From Halomonas borealis (GTDB taxonomy: Bacteria > Pseudomonadota > Gammaproteobacteria > Pseudomonadales > Halomonadaceae), in the NCBI RefSeq assembly GCF_004798905.1, contig NZ_SDMO01000004.1, positions 161,920-225,919 of the forward strand: 64,000 nucleotides of DNA, written 5' to 3'. Under the pieces are notes generated by a model that saw nothing but the letters and a program-made list of their open reading frames with translations, ran no database searches and was not told the DNA's origin. How positions within the stretch are numbered: position 1 is the stretch's first letter; every line of letters begins with the position of its first letter. Below, one piece after another: positions 10,497 to 20,023 of the stretch. The position numbers and the translations under genes are program-made.

Positions 10497-10520
10497 GTCG
10501 TCCCGCCGCGGTGGGACGAC
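10497..10520 (+). terminator. Hairpin between trpA and accD (possible partial terminator)
   Basis: The 8-bp arms GTCGTCCC and GGGACGAC are separated by GCCGCGGT, which can itself fold. No T-run follows (only CGCAAAAA on this strand), so this may be a processing or attenuation hairpin and not a true terminator. Confidence 0.45.
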
Positions 10521-10544
10521 CGCAAAAATGGAAGCGTTTCTGAC

Positions 10545-11576
10545 ATGAGCTGGCTAGACAAGATCGTGCCCTCGGTGGGCCGCATTCAGCGCAAGGAGCG
10601 CCGTTCGAGCGTGCCGGACGGCCTGTGGCGTAAGTGTCCCAAGTGCGAAGGGGTGCTTTATCTGCCGGAACTCGAGAAGCATCAAAACGTCTGTCCCAAG
10701 TGCGAGCATCACCTGCGCCTCACGGCACGCAAGCGGCTCGACTGGTTCCTCGACAAGGAAGGTCGCGAGGAGATCGCGGCCGACCTCGAGCCCATCGATC
10801 GCTTGAAGTTCCGGGATTCCAAGAAGTACAAGGACCGCCTGGCCGCGGCCCAGAAGTCCACCGGTGAGCAGGATGCCCTGGTGGCCATGAGCGGCCGCCT
10901 GGATGGTCTGCCGATGGTGGCGGTGGCCTTCGAGTTCACCTTCATGGGTGGCTCGATGGGTGCCGTGGTCGGCGAGAAGTTCGTGCGTGCCGCCGAGCAG
11001 GCGCTGGAACAGGGCGTGCCCCTGGTGTGCTTCGGTGCCTCGGGGGGTGCCCGCATGCAGGAAGCGCTGTTCTCGCTGATGCAGATGGCCAAGACCTCCG
11101 CCGCGCTCGAGAAGCTCAAGCAGGCCGGCGTGCCCTACATCTCGGTGTTGACCGATCCGGTCTTCGGTGGCGTTTCCGCGTCGCTGGCCATGCTCGGGGA
11201 CCTCAACGTCGCCGAACCTAACGCCCTGATCGGCTTCGCCGGCCCGCGGGTCATCGAGCAGACCGTCCGCGAGCAGTTGCCGGAAGGCTTCCAGCGCAGC
11301 GAGTTCCTGCTCGAGCACGGCACCGTGGACATGATCGTGCACCGCCACGAGATGCGCGAGCGCCTCGGTGGGGTGCTGCGCAAGCTGACTCACCAGTCGG
11401 TCCATGGCGACGCCGACGCCGACGCCGATGTCTCGCCGGCCGTCGAGCCGGCTGCCGCCAGCGAATCGGTCAATGCCGCCGAGCCGGAATCGACCGATAC
11501 CAGTGAGCCCGATGCGGATGCCGCGCCCGAGTCGCCGAGCGATGCCGGCGAGCCGCGTTCCAACGGTGAGCGCTGA
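10545..11576 (+). CDS. accD: Acetyl-CoA carboxylase carboxyltransferase beta subunit
   Basis: AccD, with AccA, transfers the carboxyl group from biotin to acetyl-CoA to form malonyl-CoA, the first step of fatty-acid synthesis. The four-cysteine zinc finger is clear (Cys31, Cys34, Cys50, Cys53), followed by the crotonase-like carboxyltransferase domain. The product is 343 residues against about 304 in E. coli; the difference is a roughly 55-residue C-terminal tail rich in Asp, Glu, Ala, Ser and Pro with repeated DADADAD. Such acidic tails fit a halophile. folC overlaps or closely follows the 3' end. Confidence 0.96.
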   Translation: MSWLDKIVPSVGRIQRKERRSSVPDGLWRKCPKCEGVLYLPELEKHQNVCPKCEHHLRLTARKRLDWFLDKEGREEIAADLEPIDRLKFRDSKKYKDRLAAAQKSTGEQDALVAMSGRLDGLPMVAVAFEFTFMGGSMGAVVGEKFVRAAEQALEQGVPLVCFGASGGARMQEALFSLMQMAKTSAALEKLKQAGVPYISVLTDPVFGGVSASLAMLGDLNVAEPNALIGFAGPRVIEQTVREQLPEGFQRSEFLLEHGTVDMIVHRHEMRERLGGVLRKLTHQSVHGDADADADVSPAVEPAAASESVNAAEPESTDTSEPDADAAPESPSDAGEPRSNGER

Positions 11577-12900
11577 GGCCGCCGTGGGCGATGCCTCTCG
11601 CTCCTCGCTCGAGGCCTGGCTGACCCGACTGGAGGCGTCGCATCCGGTGAGCATCGAGCTGGGCCTCGAGCGTGTCGCCGAGGTCGCTCGGCGCATGGGC
11701 CTGCTCGACGGGCCCATCGCCGGGCGGACGATCACCGTGGCCGGCACCAATGGCAAGGGCTCCAGCGTGGCCATGCTCGAGGCGCTGGCCCGTGAGCATG
11801 GCATCGTCAGCGCCACCTATACCTCTCCTCATCTGCTGCGCTACAACGAGCGGCTGCGCCTCGACGGGGTCGAGGCCAGCGATGCCGCGTTGGTGGCCGG
11901 CTTCGAGGCCGTCGAGGCCGCCCGCCTCGACGGCGAGTCGATCAGCCTGACCTATTTCGAGGCCGGCACGCTCGGCGCGCTGCACGCGATTCGCGAACGG
12001 GCCCCCGAACTGGCCATCCTCGAGGTGGGGCTGGGAGGGCGCCTCGATGCCGTCAACGTGCTCGACGCCGACGTGGCCGTGGTGACTACCATCGCCCGCG
12101 ATCATGCCGCCTTCCTGGGTGACGATCTCGAGGTCATCGGCCGTGAGAAGGCCGGCATCATGCGCGCGGGCCGCCCGGCGGTGTTGGGCAGCGAGCGCCT
12201 GCCGGCGAGCGTCGCCGACACCGCCGCGGCCCTGGGGGCCGAGCGACACGCACTGGGCGACACGTTTCGCCGTGAGCCGCAGGGCGAGGGCTGGTCCTGG
12301 TCGGGGCGGGACGCCGCGGGCGGCGTCTGCCGCCTCGCGGCATTACCCGATCCCGGCCTGCCGCTGGACAACGCCGCCACGGCATTGCAGGCGTTCGTCC
12401 TGGCCGGCTGGGCGCTCGAGGCCGAGGCCTGTCGCCGGGCGTTGTCGCGGGTCGAGCTGCCCGGGCGCATGCAGTGGCGTGGCCAATGGTGCCTGGATGT
12501 CGGCCATAACCCTCATGCCGCGAGCTACCTGGCCGAACGCCTGGCCGCTCGACCCTGCGCCGGACGCACCATCGCGCTGCTGGGTATGCTCGCCGACAAG
12601 GACGCCAAGGGCGTCATCGACGCGCTGGCACCGGCGGTCGACGCCTGGCTACCGGTGAGCCTCGCGGGCGAGCGGGCGCGCAGCGCCGCGGCACTGGCCG
12701 ACTGCCTCGAGTCGCTCGGCCAACCCGTGCTGCATCGGGCGGAGTCTCCGGCGGCCGGCGTGGCCTGGCTGGCCGAGCGCCTGGATCCGGCCGACCGGGT
12801 CCTGGTCTGCGGCTCCTTCTTCACTGTGGCCGACGTGCTGGCGGCCTGGGCCAAGCCGGCGCAGACTGCCATGGAGGCCGGCAACGAGGGAACGAGATGA
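11566..12900 (+). CDS. folC: Bifunctional dihydrofolate/folylpolyglutamate synthase
   Basis: FolC adds glutamate to dihydropteroate and to folates. The P-loop [10 protein letters not shown] (about residues 60-69) and the Mur-ligase-type central and C-terminal domains identify it; [14 protein letters not shown] is the C-terminal domain signature. The start is uncertain: GTG 11566 overlaps the accD end by 11 bp, and GTG 11584 is an alternative, giving 444 or 438 residues; neither has a strong ribosome binding site. A much longer open frame reaching back into accD is not homologous. The stop overlaps the dedD start as ATGA. Confidence 0.94.
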   Translation: MSAEAAVGDASRSSLEAWLTRLEASHPVSIELGLERVAEVARRMGLLDGPIAGRTITVAGTNGKGSSVAMLEALAREHGIVSATYTSPHLLRYNERLRLDGVEASDAALVAGFEAVEAARLDGESISLTYFEAGTLGALHAIRERAPELAILEVGLGGRLDAVNVLDADVAVVTTIARDHAAFLGDDLEVIGREKAGIMRAGRPAVLGSERLPASVADTAAALGAERHALGDTFRREPQGEGWSWSGRDAAGGVCRLAALPDPGLPLDNAATALQAFVLAGWALEAEACRRALSRVELPGRMQWRGQWCLDVGHNPHAASYLAERLAARPCAGRTIALLGMLADKDAKGVIDALAPAVDAWLPVSLAGERARSAAALADCLESLGQPVLHRAESPAAGVAWLAERLDPADRVLVCGSFFTVADVLAAWAKPAQTAMEAGNEGTR

Positions 12901-13577
12901 AGTATGGATGGCGAGAGCGGATCAGCGGTGCGCTGATCCTGTTGGCCCTGGCGGTGATCTTCCTGCCGCTGTTGTTCGATGATCCGGCGCCGCGAGAGGA
13001 TCGGCCCCGGCCGACGATGACCATCGAGCAGCCGATCGAGGTGCCACACCGGGAGCCCGAGGCGCCGACGCCTCCGGACGAGGTATCGTCACGCGATCAG
13101 GCGTCGGGCGGCGATGAGACCGCCACGCTCGATACGGGACAAGCCGTAGCGTCGCGCGACGCGCAGGATGCCGACGGGGCCGGCGAGGGCCAGGAGACGG
13201 CCGACGCCGAGCCGGAACCGAAACCTGAGCCGAGCCCCGCGCCACCCGCCGAGGAGGTCGAGACCGAGGTCGATCCTATCGCCGATTTGGCGCGGGCGGC
13301 CGATGAGCGGATGGCGGCCGCCGACGAGCCGACCCGCGAAGCGGTGTCCGGCGGCGAGTGGGCGGTGCAGGTGGGCAGCTTCGGCGAGCCCGCCAACGCC
13401 GAGCGTCTCGAGGCACGCCTCGCGGACGAGGGTTTCCCCGCCTATCGGCGCCCGCGGGACGACCGCCTGACCACCGTGTACGTCGGCCCCTACGCCAGCA
13501 GCGAGGTCGCCGAGCGCGCGATGACCGAGCTCAAGGCTGACCTCAATCTTCAGGGACTGCTGGTGGAGGCGGAGTGA
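12897..13577 (+). CDS. dedD: SPOR-domain protein, DedD type
   Basis: A 226-residue inner-membrane protein with one N-terminal membrane span (about residues 9-27), an acidic Pro/Glu-rich linker and a C-terminal SPOR domain (about residues 150-226, WAVQVGSFG then TVYVGPYAS). SPOR domains bind septal peptidoglycan stripped of stem peptides, so the protein probably acts at the division site. The folC-dedD-cvpA-purF order is the classic gammaproteobacterial cluster, and both ends overlap neighbours (ATGA, GTGA). Confidence 0.92.
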   Translation: MKYGWRERISGALILLALAVIFLPLLFDDPAPREDRPRPTMTIEQPIEVPHREPEAPTPPDEVSSRDQASGGDETATLDTGQAVASRDAQDADGAGEGQETADAEPEPKPEPSPAPPAEEVETEVDPIADLARAADERMAAADEPTREAVSGGEWAVQVGSFGEPANAERLEARLADEGFPAYRRPRDDRLTTVYVGPYASSEVAERAMTELKADLNLQGLLVEAE

Positions 13578-14137
13578 CACTGACCTGGCTGGACTGGCTG
13601 TTCGTGGCGGTGCTGGCCGTCACCGGTATCGCCGGGCTGATGCGCGGCCTGGTCCGCGAGGCGCTTGGCCTGGCGGCCTGGGTGGTGGCGCTGCTGGCGG
13701 CGCGCTGGCTCGCCGATCCCCTGGCGGCACGGCTCGATGGCCTGATCGACAGCCCCGACGGTCGCCTGATCCTGGCCTTCGTGCTGGTGGTGCTCGGCGT
13801 CATCCTGGCCTGTGGCGTGATCATCCGTCTGATCCAGGCCGCCGTGGAATGGGTCGGCATGGGCCTGTTCAATCGCGTGGCCGGCGCCGCCTTCGGCCTG
13901 GCCAAGGGCGGCGCGATCCTGGTGGTGGTCACGCTGCTGATCGGCCTGACCCCGCTGGACAAGCTCGAGGCCTGGCAACAGGCGACCCTGCGACCCCCCT
14001 TCGAACAGTTGAAGGGTTGGGCGATCGGTCGTCTGGCGGCCTGGGAAGGGCGGTTGCCGGTCTCCCCCGCATCCTTCGGCGATCCCGCCTCCCTCATGCC
14101 GCCTCAGGCGGCGGATGACGAGATCGCCACCCCCTGA
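13574..14137 (+). CDS. cvpA: CvpA family membrane protein
   Basis: A 187-residue protein with four predicted membrane segments in the first 140 residues (WLDWLFVAVLAVTGIAGLM onward). CvpA proteins are inner-membrane proteins linked to colicin V export and envelope tolerance in enterics; their position before purF is widely conserved. The start is GTG 13574, overlapping the dedD stop as GTGA. The soluble C-terminal tail is short and unremarkable. Confidence 0.92.
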   Translation: MTLTWLDWLFVAVLAVTGIAGLMRGLVREALGLAAWVVALLAARWLADPLAARLDGLIDSPDGRLILAFVLVVLGVILACGVIIRLIQAAVEWVGMGLFNRVAGAAFGLAKGGAILVVVTLLIGLTPLDKLEAWQQATLRPPFEQLKGWAIGRLAAWEGRLPVSPASFGDPASLMPPQAADDEIATP

Positions 14138-14194
14138 CACGATCGAACGCGGCGGCCGCGTGCCGCCCAACCAAGGTAAGCGAGGTAAGGTGTA

Positions 14195-15715
14195 ATGTGC
14201 GGTATCGTGGGCCTGATGGCCAAACAGGCAGTGAACCAGGGGATCTACGATGCCCTGACGGTGTTACAACACCGTGGCCAGGATGCCGCCGGCATGATGA
14301 CCTGGAATGGTGGGCGTTTCCTGTTGCGCAAGAGTAACGGCCTGGTACGTGACGTCTTCCATACCCGCCACATGGCTCGCCTCCAGGGTAACCTGGGCAT
14401 CGGCCACGTGCGCTATCCCACCGCCGGTTCGTCCAGCGAGGCGGAATCCCAGCCGTTCTACGTCAACTCGCCCTATGGCATCTCGCTGGCCCATAACGGC
14501 AACCTGACCAACGCCGACCAGCTCAAGCAGGAGCTGTTCTCCTCCGACCTGCGCCACATCAACACCAGTTCCGACTCCGAGGTGCTGCTCAACGTCTTCG
14601 CCCACGAGCTGGGCAAGCAGGGGCCGCACCTGACGCCGGGCGATATCTTCGATGCCGTGCGTCGCGTGCATCGTCGTTGCCTGGGTGGCTATGCGGCGGT
14701 GGCGATCATCAACGGCGTGGGCATGGTGGCCTTCCGCGATCCCAACGGGATCCGTCCGGTGGTGTTCGGTAGCCGCGACGAGGGAGAGGGCCAGGAGGTG
14801 ATGATCGCCTCCGAGTCGGTGGCGTTGGACGTCGGCGGCTTCGAGCTGCACCGCGACCTGGCGCCGGGCGAGGCGATCTTCGTCGACATGGACGGCGAGA
14901 TCCACACCCAGCAGTGTGCCGATGCGCCGCGGCTGGCGCCCTGCATCTTCGAGCATGTCTATCTGGCGCGCCCGGATACCCTGCTCGATGGTGCCTACGT
15001 CTACGGCACCCGCATGGCGATGGGCCGCAAGCTCGCCGATCGCATCAAGCAGGAATGGCCGGACCATGACATCGACGTGGTCATCCCGATTCCCGATACC
15101 TCGCGGACCTCGGCCCTGGAGCTGGCCCAGCACCTGGGTGTGACCTATCGGGAAGGCTTCATGAAGAACCGCTATATCGGGCGGACCTTCATCATGCCGG
15201 GCCAGACACAGCGCAAGAAGTCGGTGCGCCAGAAGCTCAACGCCATCGATATCGAGTTCGAAGACAAGAACGTGCTGCTGGTGGACGATTCCATCGTGCG
15301 CGGTACCACCTGCAATCAGATCATCCAGATGGCTCGGGAGGCCGGCGCCAAGAACGTCTACTTCGCCTCCGCGGCGCCGCCCGTGCGCTATCCCAACGTC
15401 TACGGCATCGACATGCCGGTGGCCAACGAGCTGATCGCCCATGGTCGCAGCGAGGCCGAGGTCGGCGAGCTGATCGGTGCCGATCGCATGATCTATCAGG
15501 ACCTCGAGGACCTGAAGGTCGCCTGTCGCGAGATCAACCCGGCTCTGGAAGACTTCGACTGCTCGGTGTTCGATGGTCGCTACATCACCGGCGACATCGA
15601 CGATGCCTATCTGGCCGCCCTGGAGGCCAATCGCAACGACGATGCCAAGTCGGAGCAGAGCGCCGGGGACCACGCGCTGGTGGGGATGCACAACCAGGAT
15701 GACGATACCGACTGA
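14195..15715 (+). CDS. purF: Amidophosphoribosyltransferase
   Basis: PurF makes phosphoribosylamine from PRPP and glutamine, the first committed step of purine synthesis. It is a 506-residue class II glutamine amidotransferase: Met is removed to expose the catalytic Cys2 (MCGIVGLM), and the PRPP-binding motif [14 protein letters not shown] lies near residues 361-374. No extended propeptide is present, as in E. coli PurF. Length and domains are normal. metZ follows after 12 bp. Confidence 0.97.
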   Translation: MCGIVGLMAKQAVNQGIYDALTVLQHRGQDAAGMMTWNGGRFLLRKSNGLVRDVFHTRHMARLQGNLGIGHVRYPTAGSSSEAESQPFYVNSPYGISLAHNGNLTNADQLKQELFSSDLRHINTSSDSEVLLNVFAHELGKQGPHLTPGDIFDAVRRVHRRCLGGYAAVAIINGVGMVAFRDPNGIRPVVFGSRDEGEGQEVMIASESVALDVGGFELHRDLAPGEAIFVDMDGEIHTQQCADAPRLAPCIFEHVYLARPDTLLDGAYVYGTRMAMGRKLADRIKQEWPDHDIDVVIPIPDTSRTSALELAQHLGVTYREGFMKNRYIGRTFIMPGQTQRKKSVRQKLNAIDIEFEDKNVLLVDDSIVRGTTCNQIIQMAREAGAKNVYFASAAPPVRYPNVYGIDMPVANELIAHGRSEAEVGELIGADRMIYQDLEDLKVACREINPALEDFDCSVFDGRYITGDIDDAYLAALEANRNDDAKSEQSAGDHALVGMHNQDDDTD

Positions 15716-15727
15716 CGAGGAAGCGCC

Positions 15728-16927
15728 ATGCACGACGAATCTCACCCCGAGACGCAGTGGGGGCTCGATACCCTGGCGATCCGCACCGGGCACCATCGCA
15801 CCGCCGAGCAGGAACACGGCGAGCCGATCTTCCCGACCTCGAGCTTCGTCTACGAGAGCGCCGCCGAGGCGGCGCGCAAGTTCGTGGGCGAGGAGCCAGG
15901 CAATGTCTACTCGCGCTTCACCAATCCCACGGTGCAGACCTTCGAGCGCCGCCTCGCGGCCCTGGAGGGCGGCGAGCGTTGCGTGGCCACGAGTTCCGGG
16001 ATGGCGGCGATTCTTTCCACGGCGCTGGCGCTGCTGCAGGCCGGCGACGAGATCGTCGCCTCGCGCTCGTTGTTCGGCTCCACGGTGAGCCTGTTCGACA
16101 AGTATCTGGGTAAATTCGGCATCACCACCCGCTACGTCGAGCTCTCCGACCTGGCGGCCTGGGAAGCGGCCATCACGCCCTCCACCAAGCTGCTGTTCGC
16201 CGAGACGCCGTCGAACCCGTTGTCCGAGGTGGGCGACATCTCCGCCTTGGCCGAGCTGGCCCATCGCCACGGGGCCTGGCTTGCCATCGACAACTGCTTC
16301 CTGACGCCGGCGCTGCAGAAGCCGCTGGCGCTGGGCGCCGACCTGGTGATCCACTCCGCCACCAAGTACCTGGACGGCCAGGGCAGGGCGATCGGCGGTG
16401 CCGTGGTGGGCCCCGACGCGCTGCTGGCGGAGCTGTTCGGCGTGGTGCGTACCTGCGGACCCTGCCTGAGCCCCTTCAACGCCTGGATCTTCCTCAAGGG
16501 CCTCGAGACCCTGGGGCTACGCATGCAGGCCCACTGCGACAACGCCCAGCGGCTCGCCGAATGGCTCGAGGCGCATCCGGCGGTGGAGCGGGTCTACTAT
16601 AGCGGCCTGGCCAGCCATCCTCAGCAGGCGCTGGCCGCGCGTCAGCAGAAGGGCGCCGGCGCCGTGCTCGGGGTCGAGATCCGGGGCGGGCGCGAGGCGG
16701 CCTGGTCGGTGATCGATGCCACGCGCATGCTGTCGATCACCGGCAACCTGGGCGACGTCAAGTCCACCATCACCCATCCGGCGACCACCACCCATGGGCG
16801 CCTGTCGGACGAGCAGAAGCGTGCCGCCGGTATTCGCGAGGGCCTGATCCGCCTGTCGGTAGGACTCGAGGATGTCGCCGATGTCCAGGCCGATCTGGCC
16901 CGTGGCCTCGACGCGCTGATCCGCTGA
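15728..16927 (+). CDS. metZ: O-succinylhomoserine sulfhydrylase
   Basis: MetZ makes homocysteine directly from O-succinylhomoserine and sulfide using PLP. The 399-residue product belongs to the Cys/Met-metabolism PLP family, with the PLP lysine at about residue 213 in HSATKYLDGQGR and YSRFTNPT near the N-terminus. The purF-metZ order is that of Pseudomonas, which supports metZ over metB/metC, as does the motif set; the sulfhydrylase assignment is still by family and context. A terminator follows. Confidence 0.92.
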   Translation: MHDESHPETQWGLDTLAIRTGHHRTAEQEHGEPIFPTSSFVYESAAEAARKFVGEEPGNVYSRFTNPTVQTFERRLAALEGGERCVATSSGMAAILSTALALLQAGDEIVASRSLFGSTVSLFDKYLGKFGITTRYVELSDLAAWEAAITPSTKLLFAETPSNPLSEVGDISALAELAHRHGAWLAIDNCFLTPALQKPLALGADLVIHSATKYLDGQGRAIGGAVVGPDALLAELFGVVRTCGPCLSPFNAWIFLKGLETLGLRMQAHCDNAQRLAEWLEAHPAVERVYYSGLASHPQQALAARQQKGAGAVLGVEIRGGREAAWSVIDATRMLSITGNLGDVKSTITHPATTTHGRLSDEQKRAAGIREGLIRLSVGLEDVADVQADLARGLDALIR

Positions 16928-16936
16928 CGCGAAGCC

Positions 16937-16971
16937 ATCCGCATGCTGCTCGGACGGCATGCGGATTTTTT
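16937..16971 (+). terminator. Rho-independent terminator after metZ
   Basis: 10-bp arms ATCCGCATGC and GCATGCGGAT with a 10-base loop, followed by TTTTT. It closes the long biosynthetic run. Confidence 0.92.
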
Positions 16972-17056
16972 GAACGCAGCATGCGGCTTTTTTCAGCGGA
17001 TTCACGCGTCTCGTTCGGGTAGTCTGGCCTCTCATTCATCCCGCTCGGGAGCGGTC

Positions 17057-17635
17057 ATGTGGCGTAATACCTCCTCCGGCTGGGGCATCATCAGTATCCT
17101 GCTGCACTGGCTGAGCGCGCTGGCCTTCGTGGGTCTCTTCGTGCTGGGCTGGTGGATGACCGGTCTTGGCTATTACGATGGCTGGTATAACCTGGCGCCT
17201 TGGTGGCATCGTTCGGTGGGCATGCTGCTGTTGGCCGTGACCCTGGTTCGCCTGGTTTGGCGCTTCATGCAGCCGGCCCCGCGACTGCCTGGCTCGCGCC
17301 TGGAGCGCGTGGCCGCCCATCTGGGGCACAGCGGGCTCTATGGGCTGATGTTGCTGGTGCTGGTCAGTGGCTACTTGATCTCCACGGCCGAGGGCGCCGG
17401 CATCGGAGTGTTCGGCCTCATCGAGGTGCCGGCGCTGGTGACGGGGCTACCCGATCAGGCGAGCCTGGCCGGGCTGATCCACTGGTATGCGGCCTTGGCG
17501 CTGATGGGGCTGGCCGCCGGCCACGCCCTGGTGGCGCTCAAGCACCATTGGCTGGATCGCCATGACACCCTGAAGCGCATGCTGTCACCTCGTTTCGCCC
17601 AGGCTCGCCGCCGCGGCGGGTCATCTCACGACTGA
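17057..17635 (+). CDS. Cytochrome b561 family protein
   Basis: A 192-residue integral membrane protein with four predicted spans. Conserved histidines suited to binding two haem b groups occur in ILLHWLSAL, WWHRSVG, HLGHSGLYGL and the last span (HWYAALALMGLAAGHALVALKHH). Family members move electrons across the inner membrane, often from quinol. ATG 17057 (MWRNTSSGWG) is the homologous start. yceI follows 40 bp later, a frequent pairing in proteobacteria; YceI binds isoprenoids, so the pair may serve quinone-linked redox. The exact role is unknown. Confidence 0.9.
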   Translation: MWRNTSSGWGIISILLHWLSALAFVGLFVLGWWMTGLGYYDGWYNLAPWWHRSVGMLLLAVTLVRLVWRFMQPAPRLPGSRLERVAAHLGHSGLYGLMLLVLVSGYLISTAEGAGIGVFGLIEVPALVTGLPDQASLAGLIHWYAALALMGLAAGHALVALKHHWLDRHDTLKRMLSPRFAQARRRGGSSHD

Positions 17636-17675
17636 ACCCTGTCACGCATCACCGAAACCTCGTAAGGAGTCCGCG

Positions 17676-18260
17676 ATGTTCAAGAAAACCGCCCTCAGTG
17701 CCGCCTTGGCCGCCGCTTCATTGGTGCCGTTCTCCCAGGCTCAGGCCGCCGACTACGCCCTCGATACCGACGGTCAGCATGCCTTCATCCAATTCAAGAT
17801 CAGCCACCTGGGCTTCTCCTATATCCTGGGTAGCCTCGAGGAGTTCAGCGGCGGGTTCAGCTACGATCCCCAGAACCCGGAGGCCGCCTCGGCCAACCTG
17901 GAGGTGGATGTTGCCAGCTTGACCACCAACCACGCCGAGCGTGACAAGCACATCAAGAGCGACGACTTCCTCGACGTGGCCGAGTACCCGAGTGCCAGCT
18001 TCTCGTCCACCGGCTTCGAACCCTCCGGGGAAGGCGAGGGCGTGCTGACCGGTGAGCTGACCCTGCACGGAGAGACGCATACCATCGAGATGCCGGTGAC
18101 CCTGCTCGGCGAAGGCGACGATCCCTGGGGCAACTATCGCGCGGGATTCGAGGGCACGACGACCCTGACGCTTGCCGATTACGGCATCGACATGTCGGAC
18201 TTCCCGGCGCCGATGCATGAACTCGAGCTCTACGTGACCTTCGAGGGCATCCGCCAGTAA
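17676..18260 (+). CDS. YceI family periplasmic lipid-binding protein
   Basis: A 194-residue protein with a signal peptide (cleavage likely after SQAQA, about residue 24) and a YceI lipocalin-like beta barrel: DTDGQHAFIQFKISHLGFSY, then TNHAERDKHIKSDDFLDV and GNYRAGFEG. Family members bind polyisoprenoid lipids. GTAAGGAGT before the ATG is a good ribosome binding site. It is probably cotranscribed with the cytochrome b561 gene. A GC hairpin follows the stop. Confidence 0.93.
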   Translation: MFKKTALSAALAAASLVPFSQAQAADYALDTDGQHAFIQFKISHLGFSYILGSLEEFSGGFSYDPQNPEAASANLEVDVASLTTNHAERDKHIKSDDFLDVAEYPSASFSSTGFEPSGEGEGVLTGELTLHGETHTIEMPVTLLGEGDDPWGNYRAGFEGTTTLTLADYGIDMSDFPAPMHELELYVTFEGIRQ

Positions 18261-18286
18261 GCCACTCGGCTTTTCTCCTCGACAGT

Positions 18287-18317
18287 CAGCGCGCCCGGCC
18301 CTTGGCCGGGCGCGCTG
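18287..18317. terminator. GC hairpin after yceI
   Basis: 14-bp perfect arms (CAGCGCGCCCGGCC and its complement) around a 3-base loop. It has no T-run, so it may end transcription with Rho or protect the 3' end. Confidence 0.55.
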
Positions 18318-18432
18318 CGTTGGTGGCGGCCCTCGACGTGCGTCGCCCGCGATGAGGGGATCGTTGCGCGCCTGAGCCACGACGCGACTTCGCGTAGAAT
18401 GGGCCGCCTTTGAACATCGCCACGGAGTCCTT

Positions 18433-19782
18433 GTGTTGCGAAACGATCAGAATGCCCCCCCGTTGGGGGTGACACTCTGGCGCCAGACCTGGCCGATGGC
18501 CATCGGCGTGTTGTCCTTGCTGGGTTTCCAGCTGGTCGATAGTGCCTTCGTGGCCCGGTTGGGTACCGCGCCACTGGCCGCCCAATCCTTCACCCTGCCA
18601 CTGTCTTTCCTGATCATCGGCGTGCAGGTGGGCATGGGCATCGCCATCGCCGCCTTGATCTCCCGGGCGCTGGGCGGCGGAGAAGAGGCGCGTGCCCGTC
18701 GGCTGGGCAGCCTGGTGCTGCTGGTCGGGGCGCTGGTCATCGCCGGGTTGGCATGGGGGTTGTGGCTGGCTCAGGCGCCGATCTTCCGGCGCCTGGGGGC
18801 CGTGCCTGAGTCGCTGTCACTGATCCGCGCCTACTGGGGGCCTCAGCTGCTCTCCGCCTGGGTGGGGGCGCTGCTCTATTTCGCCTACAGCCTGTTTCGC
18901 GCCCATGGCAATACGCGTCTGCCAGGATCGCTGATGGTCCTCACCAGCCTGGCCAATCTGGCCCTCGACCCGCTTTTGATCTTCGGCATCGGCGACTGGC
19001 CGGGGCTAGGCTTGCCGGGCGCGGCCTGGGCCACGGTGCTGGCCATGCTGGTAGGCCTGGCGGTGATGGGCGTGCGCCTGATGGGGACCGACTGGCTGGC
19101 CACGCGTGGTCTGTGGGAAGAGGCTCGGCAGTCGCTGCGCCCCTTCCTCGGCATCGCCGGACCGGCCATGATCAGCCAGCTGATGCCGCCGCTGGCCGCC
19201 ATGCTGGCGATATCGGTGGTGGCGCGGCTCGGTGAGTCCCAGGTCGCGGCCTGGGGGCTGGCCAGCCGCCTGGAGACGGTCTCGCTGATGGCGGTGTTGG
19301 CGATGACCATGTCGCTGCCTCCCTGGCTGGGGCGTTGCTACGGTGCCGGTGACTGGCCGCAGGTACACCGCCTGATGCGCCTCGCACTCAAGGTGGTGGT
19401 GGTCTGGCAGCTGGCGCTGGGGCTGGTGCTGGCGCTGGCCGCGCCTTGGGTGGCCGTGGCCCTCGCCGGCACCGCGGAGGTCAGCACCGACCTGACGGTA
19501 TTGATGCGCTGCTTGCCGCCGAGCTATGCCGCGTTAGGGGTCTGCATGCTGGTGGTGTCCGCCGGCAATGCGCTGGGCTGGCCGTTACGGGCGATGCTGA
19601 TGTCCGCCGCGCGGCTGTTCGTCTTCTATCTGCCCTGCCTGGGCGCGGGGGCCTGGCTGGGTGGCCTGCCGGGGCTGGCGCTGGGGGCTGCGTTGGGCAA
19701 TCTGCTGGCCGGCCTTGCGGCCTGGGGGCTGTTGCGGCGCATCCTGGCCAGCCCCCGACGCCAGGCGTCGGTTTCAGGGTAG
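18433..19782 (+). CDS. MATE family multidrug/Na+ efflux protein
   Basis: A 449-residue polytopic protein with about twelve hydrophobic segments and two internal MATE repeats: LWRQTWPMAIGVLSLLGFQLVDSAFV at the start, and PFLGIAGPAMISQLMPPLAAM near residue 234. MATE proteins export cationic drugs in exchange for Na+ or H+. The start is GTG 18433, with CGGAG upstream. It stands alone; the substrate cannot be predicted from sequence. Confidence 0.92.
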   Translation: MLRNDQNAPPLGVTLWRQTWPMAIGVLSLLGFQLVDSAFVARLGTAPLAAQSFTLPLSFLIIGVQVGMGIAIAALISRALGGGEEARARRLGSLVLLVGALVIAGLAWGLWLAQAPIFRRLGAVPESLSLIRAYWGPQLLSAWVGALLYFAYSLFRAHGNTRLPGSLMVLTSLANLALDPLLIFGIGDWPGLGLPGAAWATVLAMLVGLAVMGVRLMGTDWLATRGLWEEARQSLRPFLGIAGPAMISQLMPPLAAMLAISVVARLGESQVAAWGLASRLETVSLMAVLAMTMSLPPWLGRCYGAGDWPQVHRLMRLALKVVVVWQLALGLVLALAAPWVAVALAGTAEVSTDLTVLMRCLPPSYAALGVCMLVVSAGNALGWPLRAMLMSAARLFVFYLPCLGAGAWLGGLPGLALGAALGNLLAGLAAWGLLRRILASPRRQASVSG

Positions 19783-19918
19783 TGATATATCCTGTTTTTT
19801 AAGGTAATAGTTGGTATCTATTTCAATTTTAATAAAATATTTGAAGAATCTGGTAAATCTAGTGGTTAATAATAGCAAAATCATCTGATCGGCTTCTCCT
19901 ATACTCTCCCACATCTTA

Positions 19919-19940
19919 TCGTCCGGGGTGGCCCGGACGA
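19919..19940 (+). promoter_or_regulatory. Stem-loop upstream of dadA
   Basis: 9-bp arms TCGTCCGGG and CCCGGACGA around GTGG, lying just 5' of a hexamer array. No T-run follows. The preceding 19783-19918 is AT-rich, holds no gene, and probably carries the dadA promoter. Confidence 0.5.
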
Positions 19941-19944
19941 TCTC

Positions 19945-19974
19945 GCATCCGCATCCGCATCCGCATCCGCATGC
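19945..19974 (+). repeat. Hexamer tandem array upstream of dadA
   Basis: GCATCC is repeated four times perfectly (19945-19968), then once as GCATGC. It ends 49 bp before the dadA ATG. In one frame it encodes a His-Pro run that extends the dadA open frame upstream, but this is not part of the family. Confidence 0.85.
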
Positions 19975-20023
19975 GACACGGCGATCGACAAGACGCCTCA
20001 GACCATCAGGGGGAGAGCAGCGC

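Noticed and set aside
14264..16354. 696-codon minus-strand open frame opposite purF/metZ
   Set aside because: Same cause: codon bias of GC-rich genes leaves the opposite strand open. purF and metZ are certain.
19928..20023. N-terminal His-Pro repeat extension of DadA
   Set aside because: It is a translation of the GCATCC hexamer array; the FAD motif and a ribosome site place the start at 20024.
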